A stretch of DNA of 64,000 nt from Cyanobacterium sp. Dongsha4 (GTDB lineage: Bacteria; Cyanobacteriota; Cyanobacteriia; Cyanobacteriales; Cyanobacteriaceae). Both the position numbers and the translations under genes were made by a program. Shown one piece after another: positions 47,901-55,500 of this stretch. The notes under the pieces were generated by a model, which was not told the DNA's origin, did no database searches, and saw only the letters and a list, made by a program, of their open reading frames with translations. Location: positions 4,167,326-4,231,325 of the forward strand of contig NZ_CP084098.1 of NCBI RefSeq assembly GCF_036345015.1, read 5' to 3'. Each line of letters starts with the position of its first letter. Position 1 is the first letter of the stretch.

Positions 47901-50387
47901 GATGGCAAAAGCACAGAAGGAGGAAACACAGGAGAAACCACCGAAGATGACGACAAAGTAGTAGAAACCTACGCCATAGATTTAGGCAGTTATGAAATTA
48001 CCATTAATGCCGCCAGTGTAGAAGATGATGATACCGTAGTTGATTTTATCAGAGAACCAGACGCAGTAATCGAACAAGTTGAACAAACCGAAGAAGAAAA
48101 CCTACAACCCACCGTTGACTTTATTACCGCAGTATATAACACCCCGGGTTTATCCATTCCCATCTTAGAAACCCCTGAAATAGTCGCCCAAAAATTATTA
48201 TTAGGGCAAGATACAGACTTACTAATCTATGATTTTCCCGATGCAGATTTTGACGTTAACTTTGACGTTACCGAAATCGGTTTAGAGGCTTTGTTACCAG
48301 ATTGGGGATTAAATGCAGTTTTAGAATTTGATTTAGGTTTGACATCTAATCTCTATTTTGCTTATGATACTGTGGGATTATCTGAATGGAGAGACTTAGG
48401 ATTTTCCGACGATAACTCTATCAGAGTAGCAAACGGATTTTACCTGAGAGATTTTAACGAAGATGGAGAAGATACCAACGAATTGCAAGGGCGTTTTGGG
48501 GTTGGTATTGGCTTTGAAAATAATCTCATCGTTGCCAAAGCGAAAATGACGGGAGGTGTGCAAAGCGATGGTAACATCAAAGTCGAATTCATCGACAATG
48601 GCGAAGATACTGGCACAAATGATGGTGTTATTCGTTTCTTGGAAGTGGTAGAAAATGATTTTTCGGGGTTGCAAGAAAACTCAGAGGTAGAAGTCGAGGT
48701 AAGTGGCGAAGTTGAAGGATTTTTAAATGCAGAGGTAAAAGTTGGTGTTGATGCTGGTTTTTACGAGGTGATGGAGACAGTTTTAGATATTGACGTAGCT
48801 ACTTTTCCTTTGTGGAATGTAGAAAATTATATTGCTTTAAGTGGGACAGGCTCTCAAAGTTATTTAGATAATGCTACAGTTTATTTTGATGCTAATTTTA
48901 ACGGCATAATAGATAATGATGAGCCTAACACCATTACTAACCCCGATGGTAGCTATCGTTTAGATATTCCTCTGGCAATTTTCGATACAAATAATAATGG
49001 CATACTTGATATTGATGAAGGGCGTTTAGTCTTAACCGACGGTATCGACTCCTCTAGTGGTTTACCCCTCGAAATACCTTTCTTTACCCTTAGCGACGCT
49101 TCTATGGCTACTCCCTTGACTACTTTAGCAACTATCTTAGTAGAAAATGGAATAGATGTAGAATCCGCACAAAACACCATCAAACAAATCTTTGACCTAC
49201 CTGAAGATATTGATTTATTCAATTATGATCCATTATTAACTATTGCTGATGGTGATGAAACGGCGAAGGAAGTTTATCTCAACCATGTCAAAATATCGGC
49301 TTTACTGCAAATGTCCGTTGATGTGGTTAACCATTTAACCATTAACCCTCCCAATGAAAGTCACATAGTTGAATATGTTGCAGAGATAATTGGCGACTTG
49401 TCAACGTTAGATTTAACTAACTCTGAAGAGATTAAGATAGAAATTCTCTCAAAATTACCCACCTTACCCCTACTCGAACATCTAAAAGATAGTATCAACC
49501 TGAATACAGTTTTCGATGTAGCCTCTCAATTATTAGCACAAACAAATCAGGAATTGAAGGAAATTGCGGAGAATACTCCCTCAGAGAGTTTAATATCAAC
49601 TATTGCTCAATTAAAAGAAAAATACTATATTGACTTACCTGCCATCATTGCTGAAATTGGGGATGGAGAAAAAACCATCATCCAAACTCAAGAAATTGAA
49701 GATGTTGTGTTAACTCAGAATCAAACATACAGTCAAGATTTAAGCAGTAATTTTATTGATATTTCTATTGATGATCAAATTACCTACTCAGCCCAAAACC
49801 TACCCGATGGTTTAACACTAAGCGATACTGGTATATTGCAGGGAACTGTCACAAACTCAGCAAAAGGTGATTATGAGGTTAGTTTAACTGCCACAGATTC
49901 TGAAGGAGAAAATTTGATGACAGAATTTTCTATTTCTGTAACGGGTACGGAAGATAACCTTTTAAATACTAGCATCTATCGTTTTCGCACTGGTGAGGCA
50001 ACTTATATTTATGTCGCCGAAGAAGAAAGACAGCATATATTACAAGATAAATATAATTTTGTGGAAGAAGGAGAAGCATTTAAGGTGGCATTGGAAGATA
50101 ATGAAAACCTTGAACCCATTTACCGCTTCCGTAATAATGACCTTGGGGCTACTTATTTATATGTGGGAGAAGAAGAGCGTCAAAGCATCAAGCAGAATTA
50201 TACAAACTTTATAGAAGAAGGTTTAGCATTTTATACTTATGGTGCGGATACACAGCAAGGGAATGATATTTATCGTTTTCAAACTCAACCCGGAGGGTAT
50301 ATTTTTGTCGGAGAATCGGAAAGAGAAAATATTTTACAAAGTTACTCTTATTTTATGGAGGAAGGAGTTGCTTTTGAGGTTGCCTAG
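38955..50387 (+). CDS. Giant acidic repeat protein B (FG-GAP/VCBS, Calx-beta, LamG, EF-hand-like, Ig-like)
   Basis: A 3810-residue, very Asp/Glu-rich protein with no N-terminal signal peptide. Order: six or seven FG-GAP/VCBS units with DxDxDGDxD loops and WWENN ends (1-360); Calx-beta domains (about 365-730); two near-identical LamG domains (about 744-1170); Calx-beta and related SQPTD.VTV...W..YQTITV repeats (about 1175-1670); a second VCBS cluster (about 1695-1990); more Calx-beta units (about 1990-2590); a region of unrecognised fold (about 2590-3300) with EF-hand-like loops (NFDDDGLLSPEE, YNDDGKVSLAE); a carbohydrate-binding-like segment with DANFNGIIDNDE (about 3300-3380); an Ig-like domain (about 3582-3665); and three 50-residue repeats. 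I infer a calcium-stabilised surface or extracellular adhesin. It is preceded by the STAND gene with a 248-bp gap. Confidence 0.85.
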   Translation: MTSFNFSSRKTITTSNIDNVADIYGGDFDSDGDIDLVGITSGYGQDDVFILKNSSNGGSWSYSLVYGELQVAEDFPAGSVYVIDIDNDGDNDIISASNDDDNIFIFYNNGSGTSWDDEKIADNFRGASGIFALDLASDGYVDIIAASEDDHDIATWRQTSRDNFQGEKTIDGSMNEAVAVYSADLDGDGDNDVVAAAFDENNAGIAWWENEGSGNNWGDRISIADFDGATDVIAVDIDNDDDIDIVASAEGSLDDIAWWKNNGSGSFTRQSNIDGDFDGVWEITAADLDNDRDLDIIAAARDENQVAWWENNGDGTFGSRNTIQTGFDAISVFVEDFNNDGYLDIASASFDGNNISWWENNLVTAEISNSTGYVLREVGTTNTAEFTVTLDREAPEDITINYEILGGVSEADYSGLSGEIDFSTGDESKTVSFAIEDDDIYERLESLIINLSEGNGYLLNYSSDSVGFRIRDYIDIVANTNPSEDGTIGSFSIEMDIPQDTIELNFSTDGTATRGVDYQLFYLANGEKQYLDTDDDSFPITDDTDSLALYVEPLNDTIYDPDESIIVNLESSSDYYVDEDTATLTLTDNEPIISIGDIVNPTENEIGYIELELDNPVESDAGIRVKYSILDDSTATFNQDYYASQSRLTTDSDAENAVFIPKNAITAKLYISALPDAVAEDTEDINIQFYTFEDEFIEDYAYGLTDGNSTLDVTVEISDGENYVTGLAVFDQDNNYLEDGEIRTEDGYIAFWSLGEKSGNVAFNKGSIGSDVDGSYQNNPTLGVRGLANNSDTAVEFNGVDEGIFIPDNDQINTGGSYPERTIELWFQANSLDGRQVIYEEGGTLNGINIFLDDNQLNLGVWANDEGEWLNFTVETGETYHTILTFDNGILTGYVNDENIGSVNLDFDSIPTHTAGIGIAQMNDDSRFSNDESANDNDYYFQGIVDDVYIYDYAVEIKDAIASWGLGETSGDVAVNEGSIGSDVDGSYQNSPTLGVSGLANNSDTAVEFDGVDDGIFIPDNEQINTGGSYSERTIELWFQANSLDGRQVIYEEGGTANGINIFLDDNQLNLGVWVSSEGEWLNFPVEEGETYHAILIFDNGILTGYVNDENIGSVETDFTSIPAHSGNIGIAQMNNDSRFSNDDSGEDEGFYFQGVIDDVSIYDYAIKFNASLKNQKTFLTYKLISQPTDTVTINLSLDGNGELSTNTLTISPDEWATPQIIEVNDIKTDSVVTANLSSDDENYDGLNLDTNIILADNTITEIKVSEGEENQLPTFNPIVRLASLGSVTEDNNRVEGFRLSLDNPTDTDLTITYQVSGTATSSEDNEDNYDYEALNGEITIKAGETEAVIGINQFDDNVVENDETIIVSLNSGDGYELDSDSQTATLTINDNDTAEINLVTESFLSSINVDDESLLNIQLLSLDENGNAVFDVKLTSQPSDTVTVNLTDSLNENSDTVSLTFTVDNWNVSQNPTWEGLTENTDSNDFTYQIDVLTTSDDSDYDNQTTEIPITTSLYNQNIDSIVTVEGEEGVNIRLRLNSQPTDDVTVNLLESTIDESENEFSATSLTFTPDDWNTYQTITVTGIDDERSDGDITYTLRLSGSSDDSNYDDLIEYLTITNEDINDNQVTDESPTEDEDTLLVKLSVIDDGEIAEDDEDTPAQLLVSLEDGEVAPEGGLNVRYSVLDSTATSGVDYQPLEWFIEQVGSENPFEGVDVGTFSDLSLIDIDNDGDLDAFIGNSYGAIEFFKNYSIEDTGLAGVANFEEEIDEDNPLSGFDVGSYSSIDFVDIDDDGDFDAFVGNSNGEIIFYQNTGDESSAIFTLITGSGNPFDEMSVGGYAVPSFVDIDSDGDKDVFIGNEDGEIIFYQNTGDESSAIFTLITGSDNPFNGLELSDRTSLSFIDIDEDNDFDTFIGNGDGEVFYYNNTGNSVEATYVEQSGIANLFVDAEGETVTDFGSNIMPTFGDIDDDGDLDAFFGEVYGRVLYYQNFANNEITIQEGSDSAIIEVYPIADNVAEDDETVTVILNTNSGYYLTAEEGISGTITIVDNDTPQLIITDSQGNQITDDDSFTTAENDSTTQSFLLSLATQPTATVIVYINSNDEGEGVLDTDTLYFTTDNWSQTQEVILASVDDVIEDGKISYQIVTNAVSEDDVYDDIQTQPINISNQDDNDTAQVIVTQIDEYTYSIELATQPLGDVFVTMTPDNQIALNNRDAGIFLTLTFNENNWNDSQTVVVNAQDDYDIEYNHNAEIEFTVSSNDDEVYNEITPPENIEALILDNDKPTVNITVGDGVEEEASPGYFTITLSQPTPNNNDGDTGFAINYQILTDESTTTNGGDYQEILETGVIYIPAGSNSSNLFIQPIDDYLVEGFDILVTTAYDSDSGEVSLIIDDEDIDSYTIPANNQLTFSNGVIATLPDAITLSNQESNTVFVNLLNGDDISTTDTTRVAGENLTIQLSTGDTYGIDNNRSEAILQIIDNDTPGLRIVQRGDRTQVTEGNTGIIQISLLSQPTHDVTIAFTTDGEIEEISSLNFTPDNWYQLQSIDITAIDENIAETDKFHFSTLEYLLTSNDDDYNNLEIAPQILYIQDRLLDTENTYKGVEFALNALQKAQDKLSIPILGQLEGVVPDFIELFKDDLIENIQTTSQLTTWQLEQILQDILSDYGISVTTEITDIDTTFTVTVSESYEDVTFEVADDLGMSALGMSYEGTVVGDISYDGTLVFILGKDGTFYLDTENTIYDVDVDLELEELEGSGSLGFVKVDFEDDPDTESFLSLTGTVQLTDENFDDDGLLSPEELALISYTAENDTQTFFEEYTNYDLLGDAALGLSAIGSLDRTIYFPTFNFDLYVDFPLFNYADETVSAADESEFIVEINDLQLDLGTYVSNYFVTYLDQIDNQLQPIYPILDTFNTDTKFLSYLKLDDLYDYNDDGKVSLAELTFKLLGGSGEADNLFEFLDNIEYLINLVRLGGEAVDSYSLNYYDGKSTEGGNTGETTEDDDKVVETYAIDLGSYEITINAASVEDDDTVVDFIREPDAVIEQVEQTEEENLQPTVDFITAVYNTPGLSIPILETPEIVAQKLLLGQDTDLLIYDFPDADFDVNFDVTEIGLEALLPDWGLNAVLEFDLGLTSNLYFAYDTVGLSEWRDLGFSDDNSIRVANGFYLRDFNEDGEDTNELQGRFGVGIGFENNLIVAKAKMTGGVQSDGNIKVEFIDNGEDTGTNDGVIRFLEVVENDFSGLQENSEVEVEVSGEVEGFLNAEVKVGVDAGFYEVMETVLDIDVATFPLWNVENYIALSGTGSQSYLDNATVYFDANFNGIIDNDEPNTITNPDGSYRLDIPLAIFDTNNNGILDIDEGRLVLTDGIDSSSGLPLEIPFFTLSDASMATPLTTLATILVENGIDVESAQNTIKQIFDLPEDIDLFNYDPLLTIADGDETAKEVYLNHVKISALLQMSVDVVNHLTINPPNESHIVEYVAEIIGDLSTLDLTNSEEIKIEILSKLPTLPLLEHLKDSINLNTVFDVASQLLAQTNQELKEIAENTPSESLISTIAQLKEKYYIDLPAIIAEIGDGEKTIIQTQEIEDVVLTQNQTYSQDLSSNFIDISIDDQITYSAQNLPDGLTLSDTGILQGTVTNSAKGDYEVSLTATDSEGENLMTEFSISVTGTEDNLLNTSIYRFRTGEATYIYVAEEERQHILQDKYNFVEEGEAFKVALEDNENLEPIYRFRNNDLGATYLYVGEEERQSIKQNYTNFIEEGLAFYTYGADTQQGNDIYRFQTQPGGYIFVGESERENILQSYSYFMEEGVAFEVA
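41191..42462 (+). repeat. Tandem duplication of a LamG domain, period 636 bp
   Basis: Two in-frame copies offset by 636 bp (212 residues), e.g. TATTGGCAGTGATGTTGATG at 41255 and 41891. They share long identical DNA stretches over most of their length, pointing to a recent duplication inside giant gene B. Protein copies begin near AFWSLGEKSGNVA and ASWGLGETSGDVA. Confidence 0.85.
44280..44640 (+). repeat. Tandem 171-bp duplication in the second VCBS cluster
   Basis: Two units 171 bp (57 residues) apart, at 44371 and 44542. They share about 70 bp with only a couple of differences (TAATTTTCTATCAAAATAC... through CTTTACCCTCATTACTGG). Each encodes a D-x-D-x-D-G-D loop, then IGN, EIIFYQNTGDESS and NPF. 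Confidence 0.8.
49977..50384 (+). repeat. Triple C-terminal repeat of giant protein B (DUF5648-like)
   Basis: R-F dipeptides at residues 3676, 3724 and 3774 (spacings 48 and 50). Each unit has Y-x-Y/F-V-x-E-E/S-E-R, then I-x-Q..., then F-x-E-E-G-x-A-F; the last ends EEGVAFEVA at the C-terminus. Same module as in the other two surface proteins. Confidence 0.85.
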
Positions 50388-50553
50388 GATTGCTTTAAAT
50401 ATTATTAAAATATTATTTTTCTTGAGTTTGATAAATCTCAAAACCAATGATTTTTGGTGCAAATGAGTTAAGCTCTGCCTAAAATTTGTTATGATTACCT
50501 AAAATCTTCAGGAAAAAAGTCCCTAATACTTTAATACCCTAAAATTTTTGCTA

Positions 50554-51231
50554 ATGGACTATCGAAGACTGGAAAAAATAAAGCAAATTCTCCAACAAAG
50601 ACAACCTGATTTAACCTTAATTACTGATAATGTCAACAACTTCCGTAACTTGTCCGCCATAATACGCAGTTGTGAAGCGGTAGGGATGATGGAAGTTCAT
50701 TTAGTTAATAATCAACAAGAACAACTATACTTAATTAATAAAGTAACTGCGGGTGCAGAACGATGGTTAACACAAACTAGGCATTCTAGTATTGTGACTG
50801 GAATTAATCACTTAAAAAAAAGGGGTTTTACTATTTATGCTACTCATTTGAGCGATCGCACCTTAGATTATCGTAAAATGGATTATACAAAACCCACCGC
50901 TTTTGTTGTAGGTTCAGAAAAAAAAGGTATCAGCGAAGAAGCCTTAGAAAATGCTGACTATCATATTAGTATTCCAATGATGGGAATGACACAATCATTA
51001 AATGTTTCTGTTGCCACTGCTATTATTTTGTTTGAAGCACAAAGACAAAGAGAAGAAAAAGGGTCTTATCAACAACTAAGAATTTCCCAAGAAATTTACG
51101 AGAAAACTATTTTTGAGTGGGCTTATCCGGAAGCCGCACTCGCTTACAAAGCTAACAAAAAACCCTATCCACCACTAACAGACACTGGAGAAATCAATCG
51201 AGATTATAAATCCAGTAGAGCATCTTCTTGA
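50554..51231 (+). CDS. trmH: tRNA (guanosine(18)-2'-O)-methyltransferase TrmH
   Basis: A 225-residue SpoU/SPOUT methyltransferase. The ATG at 50554 is preferred over an in-frame TTG two codons earlier. Motif 1 is DNVNNFRNLSAIIRSCEAVG, motif 2 VVGSEKKGIS and motif 3 IPMMGMTQSLNVSVATAI, all intact, with the C-terminal TrmH extension (YEKTIFEWAYPEAALAYK). It 2'-O-methylates G18 in the tRNA D-loop using SAM. Its 3' end overlaps that of the convergent ferredoxin gene by 28 bp. Confidence 0.88.
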   Translation: MDYRRLEKIKQILQQRQPDLTLITDNVNNFRNLSAIIRSCEAVGMMEVHLVNNQQEQLYLINKVTAGAERWLTQTRHSSIVTGINHLKKRGFTIYATHLSDRTLDYRKMDYTKPTAFVVGSEKKGISEEALENADYHISIPMMGMTQSLNVSVATAIILFEAQRQREEKGSYQQLRISQEIYEKTIFEWAYPEAALAYKANKKPYPPLTDTGEINRDYKSSRASS

Positions 51232-51509
51232 TGAGTTTTGATTACACAGTCAGAGGTGGCATAAGCCTTACAAGTAAGGAAAAATCCCGCCTCAATTTCC
51301 TTATCTTTAAGGAAGTCATAATCGTGATTAACGCTACCTTCAACGATTTTCGCCGTGCAACTGACACAAACACCAGCACGACAAGAGTAAGGCAAGTTAA
51401 AACCCTGTCTTTCGGCGGCATCTAAAATATACTCATCTGCATTGACTTCAATCACATTATCAATGCCTTTTTCTTCATTTATTAATCTTATTTTATAACT
51501 ATTTGCCAT
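51204..51509 (-). CDS. Plant-type [2Fe-2S] ferredoxin
   Basis: A 101-residue ferredoxin. The cluster ligands are Cys43, Cys48, Cys51 (CRAGVCVSC) and Cys80 (FLTCKAYATSDC). Compared with photosynthetic PetF it has a shifted N-terminus and the ending KTHQEDALLDL; it belongs with the minor cyanobacterial ferredoxins rather than the main photosystem I acceptor, which is inferred from sequence wording. It is a soluble electron carrier whose partner is unknown. It overlaps trmH tail to tail. Confidence 0.88.
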   Translation of the reverse strand: MANSYKIRLINEEKGIDNVIEVNADEYILDAAERQGFNLPYSCRAGVCVSCTAKIVEGSVNHDYDFLKDKEIEAGFFLTCKAYATSDCVIKTHQEDALLDL

Positions 51510-51635
51510 CGCAATAACAATGATTATTTTCTTAAAACTCGATATTTTATCTTAATGCTCATTGATCCCCTAATTTCTAATTTACTTGATAATATTAAGC
51601 AATCTTTACAATATTTCACTTGATTTGAAATATAC

Positions 51636-51854
51636 TCAACTAATTTCAATAATTTTATTAGGGTTAGACAAACCTGATTTAATGATTACTTGAGATTTTT
51701 TCACCCCGAATTGTTTCGCAATGACGGTAATTAATTCCTGATTAGCTTTACCATCGATGGGGGGCGATTTAAGGTTAACAAGCCAAGTATCATCTTCTTT
51801 TTTTTCGATGGTTTGTTTTTTCGATCGAGGTTTTACTTTCACACTAATTTTCAT
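51636..51854 (-). CDS. DUF167/YggU-family protein
   Basis: A 72-residue protein of the UPF0235 (YggU) family: MKISVKVKPRSKKQTI, then SPPIDGKANQELI, then IIKSGLSNPNKIIEI. It is a small alpha/beta protein of unknown function found widely in bacteria, plastids and eukaryotes. It lies 33 bp downstream of the pentapeptide-repeat gene on the same strand and may be co-transcribed with it. Confidence 0.85.
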   Translation of the reverse strand: MKISVKVKPRSKKQTIEKKEDDTWLVNLKSPPIDGKANQELITVIAKQFGVKKSQVIIKSGLSNPNKIIEIS

Positions 51855-51887
51855 GGGATATACTTAGAACTTAATAGTAATATATTA

Positions 51888-52607
51888 CTAATCGTGAATT
51901 GAACCATCTGGCATAATTGCACCATGTAAAATGGCATCATCAAAAATTGTACCTGTTATATCTGCCCCTGTTAAGTCAGCATTGATTAAAATTGCTCCTG
52001 TAAAGTCGGCATAGCTAATATCTGCATTACGGAAACTGGCAGAAGTTAAATCCGTTAAAACCTCGTCATTATCAATTCTACGACAAAGATGCGATCGACA
52101 TAATTTAGCACCGTCAAAATTAGCTTTATATAATAATGCTTGAGAGAAATTTGCATAGCATAGCAGTGCATCTTTAAATATTGCTTCGGTTAAATCTGTA
52201 CGATGATCATAGGAAAAACGAAAATCTGCATCAACTGCGATCGCATCTGAGAAATCAGCCTTTTGTAAATTAGCACCGCAAAACATAGTTTTAATTATAT
52301 TCGCATTATGTAAATTTACTCCCTGTAAGTGAGCATTACTTAAATCTGCATCCCTTAAAATCGTTTTTGACAAATTACTATAGCTTAAATCAGTACCCCA
52401 TAAAATAGCTTCACTTAAATTCGCCCCCGAAAAATTGCCGTAAGAGAAATTGCTCAATCCTAATCTTGTTTGTCGAAAATCTGCCCCCGAAAAATTAATC
52501 TCCCTTAAATCTTCTTTCAGTATCTCTCCCTCAATGAATTTGATCCCTTGAAAATCCCTTACTCCATGTTTATATTGATCTAAAATCTCTGAAATCTCAA
52601 TGGTCAT
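51888..52607 (-). CDS. Pentapeptide-repeat protein
   Basis: A 239-residue protein made mostly of A(D/N)LXX pentapeptides from about residue 28 to 230 (for example FSGADF, SGANLSEAI, HNANI, TGADITGTIFDDAI). They should form a right-handed quadrilateral beta-helix. There is no signal peptide, so it is cytoplasmic as it stands. Cyanobacteria have many such proteins, mostly of unknown function. The repeat register is interrupted around residues 125-175 by less regular segments (FRFSYDHRTD, SHLCRRIDNDE). Confidence 0.85.
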   Translation of the reverse strand: MTIEISEILDQYKHGVRDFQGIKFIEGEILKEDLREINFSGADFRQTRLGLSNFSYGNFSGANLSEAILWGTDLSYSNLSKTILRDADLSNAHLQGVNLHNANIIKTMFCGANLQKADFSDAIAVDADFRFSYDHRTDLTEAIFKDALLCYANFSQALLYKANFDGAKLCRSHLCRRIDNDEVLTDLTSASFRNADISYADFTGAILINADLTGADITGTIFDDAILHGAIMPDGSIHD

Positions 52608-52695
52608 AATACGAAATAATATTTTCTTAATCGGCTATATTTATATATCTTACTCAGATCTTGAGCATTTATTGTACCAATTCAATTGTTACCTA

Positions 52696-53994
52696 TTAAT
52701 TCGATAGCCCACATTTGGAATTTTCTTGGTCAATTTCTTTTTTTAACTCCGAAGAAACTCCTAATATTGCATCGTGATAAAGATAGTCAAATTCCCTCTG
52801 AAAATGTTGAGCAATAAGAGGATTATAAATAACTAATAAGGTTTCATCGTTAATATTATTTGCAGAATTAGACCAGTTATGAGAGCCTGTGATTACGATA
52901 TAACGGTCAACTATAGCAAATTTATGATGTAACTTATCTCCCAACGGTAAACGAGGAATGCCGACAGTTTCTAATGGTTGTCGCCAAGGATTATTATTAT
53001 TCTCATAAACACATTTTCTTGAAAGGGCAACCCCCAACAAATCAAGTCCTTCACTATAGTATTGGTAAGCAAAATTAGGATCAATTAAAACCCTTATTTT
53101 TACTCCTGCTAAGGATTCTTTTTCAAGAGTATTTGCTATTTCTTGATCACTAAAAACAAATAATGCTAAATCAATAGAACTATTCGCCTTTGCTAATTCC
53201 CTAGCAATAATACCATTACTACTATTCTCCCAAAGAGTTGATCGACTATTAGGAGAAAATTTTACCACAATAGAACTACTGCCAATATTTACTATGTTTG
53301 TGCGTCTTTCGGGTTTATTTAAACCAAATAAGCTATCCTTCTTTTTTCCTACTCCATCACCCCATAAGTAGTTAAATTCTTGAGTAAAAATTTTAGCCAT
53401 TTCTTGACTATTAAATACAATTAAATGATTTGTATTTCCCCTTGTTTCTTGATTATCAAAATCTCCATGAATACCACTCAGAGTGAAATTTGCTGAACCT
53501 GTAACAACTTTTTTTTGATCAATAACAACAAATTTATGGTGCATTAAACCACTGCCCTTACTGCCATCTTCTGTATCATCGATGATGGGTATATTCGCCC
53601 TTTTTAGAATTGCTAAACCATGATTATTCGGCAACTGACTTAAAGGTTTATTATAATTATTTTCCGTGACAATTCTTATTTTTACACCCTGCTTTTTTTT
53701 CTCTACAATCACCCTTGCTAATCTTGCCAAATTTAATTCTTGAATCGCTATATCAATAGTTTGATTTGCACTATTAATTTGCTCAATTAAAACTGTTTCT
53801 AAATCATCTCCAAATCTTTTAATTTTACGATAAGGTTCTTCATATTCTTTTCCCTTCGCTTGATTATGATTAAAATAAACTTGGATGCTTTCCTCTTGAG
53901 CTAAAGGTGGCAATTTAGGTGGAGAATTATGACAACCACCCAATACTATTAAGCTAAAAATTAGACCTAGGGGAAAACTAATTATTTTAAGCAT
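52696..53994 (-). CDS. Phospholipase D-like lipoprotein
   Basis: A 432-residue PLD-superfamily protein with two HKD motifs: H152-x-K154-x4-D159 in MHHKFVVIDQ with GSANF, and HHKFAIVD with GSHNW near residues 361-380. Both are complete, so the usual pseudo-dimeric active site is present. The N-terminus is a lipoprotein signal with lipobox LGGC (Cys21). Members act as nucleases, cardiolipin synthases or phospholipases; a secreted, membrane-anchored form most resembles cyanobacterial PLD-like nucleases. The substrate is not resolvable. It lies 20 bp downstream of the UDG-like gene, so they are likely co-transcribed. Confidence 0.88.
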   Translation of the reverse strand: MLKIISFPLGLIFSLIVLGGCHNSPPKLPPLAQEESIQVYFNHNQAKGKEYEEPYRKIKRFGDDLETVLIEQINSANQTIDIAIQELNLARLARVIVEKKKQGVKIRIVTENNYNKPLSQLPNNHGLAILKRANIPIIDDTEDGSKGSGLMHHKFVVIDQKKVVTGSANFTLSGIHGDFDNQETRGNTNHLIVFNSQEMAKIFTQEFNYLWGDGVGKKKDSLFGLNKPERRTNIVNIGSSSIVVKFSPNSRSTLWENSSNGIIARELAKANSSIDLALFVFSDQEIANTLEKESLAGVKIRVLIDPNFAYQYYSEGLDLLGVALSRKCVYENNNNPWRQPLETVGIPRLPLGDKLHHKFAIVDRYIVITGSHNWSNSANNINDETLLVIYNPLIAQHFQREFDYLYHDAILGVSSELKKEIDQENSKCGLSN

Positions 53995-54014
53995 TTTAAC
54001 TATTGTTTATTTTC

Positions 54015-54695
54015 TTAAAACGCTAATCGAGATAATGTATTTTCTAACATTGAAGGAAAACGATTATAATATTTTTGATTTAATGGGGAAGGATGAGGTA
54101 GAGGATAAATAGTAACATTTTTCTGATAGGTTTTTCCTTTTTCTCCTATGGTGGATATAGTAATATTTAAGCTACTTTCATAACGAGAATCACCTTTTGA
54201 CCAAAAGGCATTAAATTCATCTTTATTACTATAATATTCAAACCACTTAAAGGCTTCTGTACCTAAAGTAATTATCTGTGTCCCTTGCCAATAAATAACT
54301 AATAACTGCTCGATAAAAGGTCTAAATCTTTTTTTTACTTTCATGGCATAGGCTTTATTTTCTGGTGGTTTATAAGGTACTGTATTGGTTAAGATTAAGC
54401 GCTCTTTTATAGATGCTAATTTTTCTTCATTAATTAATTCTTCTTGGTAAATAGCCTTATAAAAACCCTGTCTTACCAATTGCCCTGCCGCTCCAATTAA
54501 AGGTTGTCCTGCTTTGACTTCATCCCTACCTAAATCCCTACCGAAAAAACAAATATTACTCTTTAAATTGCCATAATATAAAATTGGCTTAGTGGGATCT
54601 TTTTCACAATTTCTATATACAGGAATATCTATAGGAAATTCTTCTCTTTGAGCTTCTTTTTGAATTTGATCTATTAATTGTTCAATGGGTTGCAT
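54015..54695 (-). CDS. Uracil-DNA glycosylase superfamily protein
   Basis: A 226-residue protein. ICFFGRDLGRDEVKAGQPLI followed by GAAGQLVR corresponds to the GxxPGxxExxxGxPF.G.AG motif of family 4/5 uracil-DNA glycosylases. LILTNTVPYKPPENKA matches the strand after it, and the C-terminal LPHPSPLN is the second catalytic (H-P-S) motif. The four cysteines that hold the iron-sulphur cluster of family 4 are not evident; only scattered Cys residues occur. It therefore belongs to a UDG-like branch with uncertain base specificity. Likely role: base-excision repair. Same strand as and close to the PLD-like gene. Confidence 0.78.
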   Translation of the reverse strand: MQPIEQLIDQIQKEAQREEFPIDIPVYRNCEKDPTKPILYYGNLKSNICFFGRDLGRDEVKAGQPLIGAAGQLVRQGFYKAIYQEELINEEKLASIKERLILTNTVPYKPPENKAYAMKVKKRFRPFIEQLLVIYWQGTQIITLGTEAFKWFEYYSNKDEFNAFWSKGDSRYESSLNITISTIGEKGKTYQKNVTIYPLPHPSPLNQKYYNRFPSMLENTLSRLAF

Positions 54696-54799
54696 TCTTC
54701 ATTTAGATTTAAGTTTTTAACAAAAATAAACAAATTTATTTAATAACTTGCAGATTTTTGATTTATTTGTATGATTTCCTATTCCCTATTCCCTTTTAA

Positions 54800-55480
54800 T
54801 TAACCTAATAAACTTGTAAATAAGGCTTTTCCATCCACAAAACCTAATGCGGAATCACTTGCTCTTTCAGGATGGGGCATCATACCTAAAACGTTACCTT
54901 TTTTGTTAGTAATTCCTGCAATATTTTTACATGATCCGTTTGGGTTAGATTCAGAGTTTATTTCTCCGTTTTCACTGGCATAGCGAAACAATATTTGTCC
55001 GTTGTCTTCCAATTCTTGAAGGGTATCATCGTCAGCATAATAGTTACCTTCCCCGTGGGCAATGGGAAAACACACCACTTGAGATGATTGATAATTTTTT
55101 GTCCATATAGAGTTATTATGTTCTACTCTTACGGGAACTTGATCACAAATAAAGTGTAAATCTCGATTACGGATTAATGCCCCCGGTAATAAGCCTGATT
55201 CGGTTAAAACTTGGAAACCGTTGCAAATCCCCAAGACATATTTTCCTGCTTCTGCGTGTTGGACTACACTTTTCATCACTGGGGAAAAACGAGCTACAGC
55301 ACCACAACGAAGATAGTCTCCGTAACTAAATCCCCCCGGAATTATAACTACATCTAAATCGTCAATATCTGTTTCTTGATGCCATACCATACGGGTAGGT
55401 TGATTTAAAATTCCTTCTGTTACCATGGCAACATCGCGATCGCAATTTGAACCAGGGAACACTATTACACCAAATTTCAT
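54800..55480 (-). CDS. purQ: Phosphoribosylformylglycinamidine synthase subunit PurQ
   Basis: A 226-residue class I glutamine amidotransferase subunit of FGAM synthase. Nucleophile Cys86 lies in [10 protein letters not shown]; His203 and Glu205 lie in [10 protein letters not shown]. The N-terminal [13 protein letters not shown] is diagnostic for PurQ. It supplies ammonia to PurL for step four of purine synthesis. It follows purS by 20 bp in an evident operon; purL is not in the window. Confidence 0.95.
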   Translation of the reverse strand: MKFGVIVFPGSNCDRDVAMVTEGILNQPTRMVWHQETDIDDLDVVIIPGGFSYGDYLRCGAVARFSPVMKSVVQHAEAGKYVLGICNGFQVLTESGLLPGALIRNRDLHFICDQVPVRVEHNNSIWTKNYQSSQVVCFPIAHGEGNYYADDDTLQELEDNGQILFRYASENGEINSESNPNGSCKNIAGITNKKGNVLGMMPHPERASDSALGFVDGKALFTSLLG

Positions 55481-55500
55481 TTATCTTTTTCCTCTTGATT

